A DNA stretch of 6,491 nucleotides from Candidatus Poseidoniaceae archaeon (GTDB taxonomy: Archaea; Thermoplasmatota; Poseidoniia; Poseidoniales; Poseidoniaceae). A model generated the notes under the pieces. It had not been told where the DNA came from. It ran no database searches and was given only the letters and a program-made list of their open reading frames with translations. A program made the position numbers and the translations under genes. Below, piece by piece: positions 5,448 to 6,491 of this stretch. Position 1 is the first letter of the stretch, and each line of letters starts with the position of its first letter. Location of the stretch: the NCBI GenBank assembly GCA_022425185.1, contig JAKMFY010000166.1, forward strand, positions 1 to 6,491, given 5' to 3'.

Positions 5448-5966
5448 ATGGACCCAACATCATTGGCAATACCTGCAGCAGTAAATGGAATGAAAGTGTT
5501 AATTTCAGCCTACGATGGTTACGAACAATCAAGGGTACGCATCACGGATAGAGCCGTACGAGAAGATGTTCGTAGGCGCGTCAACCATCTCCATCATCAA
5601 GTTGAGCGATGGCTCTTTCGATCCTATGCAAATAATGAAAAATACGAAATGGATAGAATACAATCCATATTGCATAATCTCCAATCATTTGCAGAAGATG
5701 CCCAATATGCAGTTGCTGGAGAATCACGTCCAAAGCATGACGGGATACGCAGAATGAACCGTTCACTGCACAAGAAATTGATTCGACATGATCGTGAAAC
5801 CATCACCATGTTAGAGCATGCAAGCCAACATCTTGGCGCAACGTTAGCGACGCATGTGGTTACTCAACACACAGATTTGGACATCATTGACGGTGTCATT
5901 AGCAAAGCAAAACGTCATTTCCTCGAACGAAATATGCTGCTTGACGGCATGAGGAGCAGAAACTGA
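5448..5966 (+). CDS. Hypothetical helical, His/Arg-rich protein
   Basis: This encodes 172 residues with no family I recognise. The sequence is mostly helix-forming with few Gly or Pro. Residues 5-20 (SLAIPAAVNGMKVLIS) are mildly hydrophobic but too short and polar for a sure membrane helix. Long amphipathic helices appear at about 24-58, 62-90, 98-130 and 140-168, so a helical bundle or coiled coil is likely. It holds 12 histidines (about 7%) and many arginines (RAVREDVRRRV at 35-45), so it is basic. No catalytic motif is evident and there is no cysteine. The start is uncertain: ATG 5448 has no ribosome-binding site, and an in-frame ATG at 5490 (Met15) is an alternative. The next gene begins 10 bases after its stop with a good Shine-Dalgarno that starts on the stop's last base, so the two are probably one operon and may act together. 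Independent transcription from SRP19 is possible. Confidence 0.75.
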   Translation: MDPTSLAIPAAVNGMKVLISAYDGYEQSRVRITDRAVREDVRRRVNHLHHQVERWLFRSYANNEKYEMDRIQSILHNLQSFAEDAQYAVAGESRPKHDGIRRMNRSLHKKLIRHDRETITMLEHASQHLGATLATHVVTQHTDLDIIDGVISKAKRHFLERNMLLDGMRSRN

Positions 5967-5972
5967 AGGTGA
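5966..5972 (+). promoter_or_regulatory. Shine-Dalgarno site AAGGTGA
   Basis: AAGGTGA overlaps the last base of the upstream TGA stop and ends 4 bases before ATG 5977. The strong match supports that start and suggests coupled translation of the two genes. Confidence 0.7.
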
Positions 5973-5976
5973 AACC

Positions 5977-6491
5977 ATGACAAGAGATACATACAGATGG
6001 AGAGAAGAACCGGACATTATCGCACGATTTGTCCATGACAAAGAACTACCAAAGAACACGCCCATTGTACTTCGGCCTAACGAAGTCTGTGTTGTTCTTG
6101 AGAATGGAAGAATTTCTGGAATCGTGACCCAACAAGTCATGCGAGCCAATCCATCCACCTCGATGCTTCGACGCGTCTTTGGTGGAAAACGGCAACGATC
6201 CTATCTTTTCGCTTTCCTTGGCCCCTACACCTTCACGATGCCTTTCGCTTCCAAATCAAGTGATCATCAAACGATGAGGGGAGAGGTTTCTCTTCGAGTT
6301 CATGCCTCTCGCGAAAACATTGCTCGATTAATTCAGCTTCCAGCAAAAGGCATCATGGAAATACGAACCTCAGATATCAACGATCTACTCATCGATGAGG
6401 CTCAAGCCTACATGTCGAAAACGATTCAACGATTTGCAAATGATGAATTGGTTCAAGATCAAGCCAATGAAAACACAACCATTGGCCTCTG
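5977..6491 (+). CDS. Partial gene, possibly SPFH/band-7-like protein (3' end missing)
   Basis: The frame is open from ATG 5977 to the window edge, 171 codons with no stop. The N-terminus is charged (MTRDTYRWREEPDIIARF) without a signal peptide. A beta-type block PIVLRPNEVCVVLENGRISGIV (29-50) is followed by LFAFLGPYTFTMPF (77-90), GEVSLRVHASRENIARLIQ (102-120) and a long helix DLLIDEAQAYMSKTIQRFANDEL (136-158). The order 'element that accepts a ligand, GPYTFTMPF, then a strand of the type EVSLRVHA, then a long helix' recalls SPFH/band-7 domains of the YdjI or virion-core type, which scaffold membranes or assemblies. I base this on the pattern of strands and helix, not on a diagnostic motif, so treat it as a suggestion. 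If true, the partner upstream helical protein could be its binding companion. The full length and any C-terminal zinc ribbon, common in such proteins, lie outside the window. Confidence 0.6.
   Translation, partial: MTRDTYRWREEPDIIARFVHDKELPKNTPIVLRPNEVCVVLENGRISGIVTQQVMRANPSTSMLRRVFGGKRQRSYLFAFLGPYTFTMPFASKSSDHQTMRGEVSLRVHASRENIARLIQLPAKGIMEIRTSDINDLLIDEAQAYMSKTIQRFANDELVQDQANENTTIGL

Noticed and set aside
5844..6158. A 104-codon minus-strand open frame across the junction of the last two genes
   Set aside because: It is antisense to two frames that have a good ribosome-binding site and coding character, and its product shows no domain.
1..6491. tRNA, rRNA, CRISPR array, insertion sequence or attachment site
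   Set aside because: No spaced direct repeats, cloverleaf-like stretches, transposase frames or terminal inverted repeats were seen, and nearly all of the window is coding.

Overview
The window looks like a piece of an archaeal chromosome. Ribosomal protein S8e (eS8) and SRP19 occur in archaea and eukaryotes but not in bacteria, and the MCT-1/Tma20-like pre-PUA+PUA protein also fits archaea. Shine-Dalgarno sites complementary to the archaeal 16S tail (GGAGG, GGTGA) precede most starts. A membrane-anchored SAP-domain protein, a secreted protein with a PGF-CTERM-type tail, tight packing and GC content a little under 50% suggest a mesophilic marine euryarchaeon of the Marine Group II / Poseidoniales type. 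That lineage assignment is inference; archaeal origin is well supported.

Layout, left to right. Bases 1-105 may be the 3' end of an upstream gene in frame +1. A 720-residue protein (110-2272, +) has an N-terminal SAP domain, an acidic linker, one membrane helix and a large outer domain. A GTG-started 134-residue protein of unknown function (2274-2678, +) follows with a 1-bp gap. Its stop codon shares the palindrome TTAA with the stop of a convergent gene. Two minus-strand genes lie next: the PUA-domain RNA-binding protein (3280-3789) and, downstream of it, a secreted 187-residue protein with a PGF-CTERM-like anchor (2675-3238). From a 66-bp divergent spacer, plus-strand genes resume: an FAH-family hydrolase (3856-4464), S8e (4518-4898) and SRP19 (4956-5408). 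A 172-residue helical protein of unknown function (5448-5966) is followed 10 bp later by a reading frame that runs off the window (5977-6491) and vaguely resembles SPFH/band-7 proteins.

The genes form three themes. The left end and the minus-strand secreted gene concern the cell envelope. The PUA protein, S8e and SRP19 belong to translation and co-translational protein targeting, with an FAH-type metabolic enzyme in the same run. The right end is an uncharacterised two-gene unit, the best candidate here for something undescribed. No tRNA, rRNA, CRISPR array, insertion sequence or attachment site was seen. Every intergenic gap is under 110 bases, so no long non-coding stretch exists.
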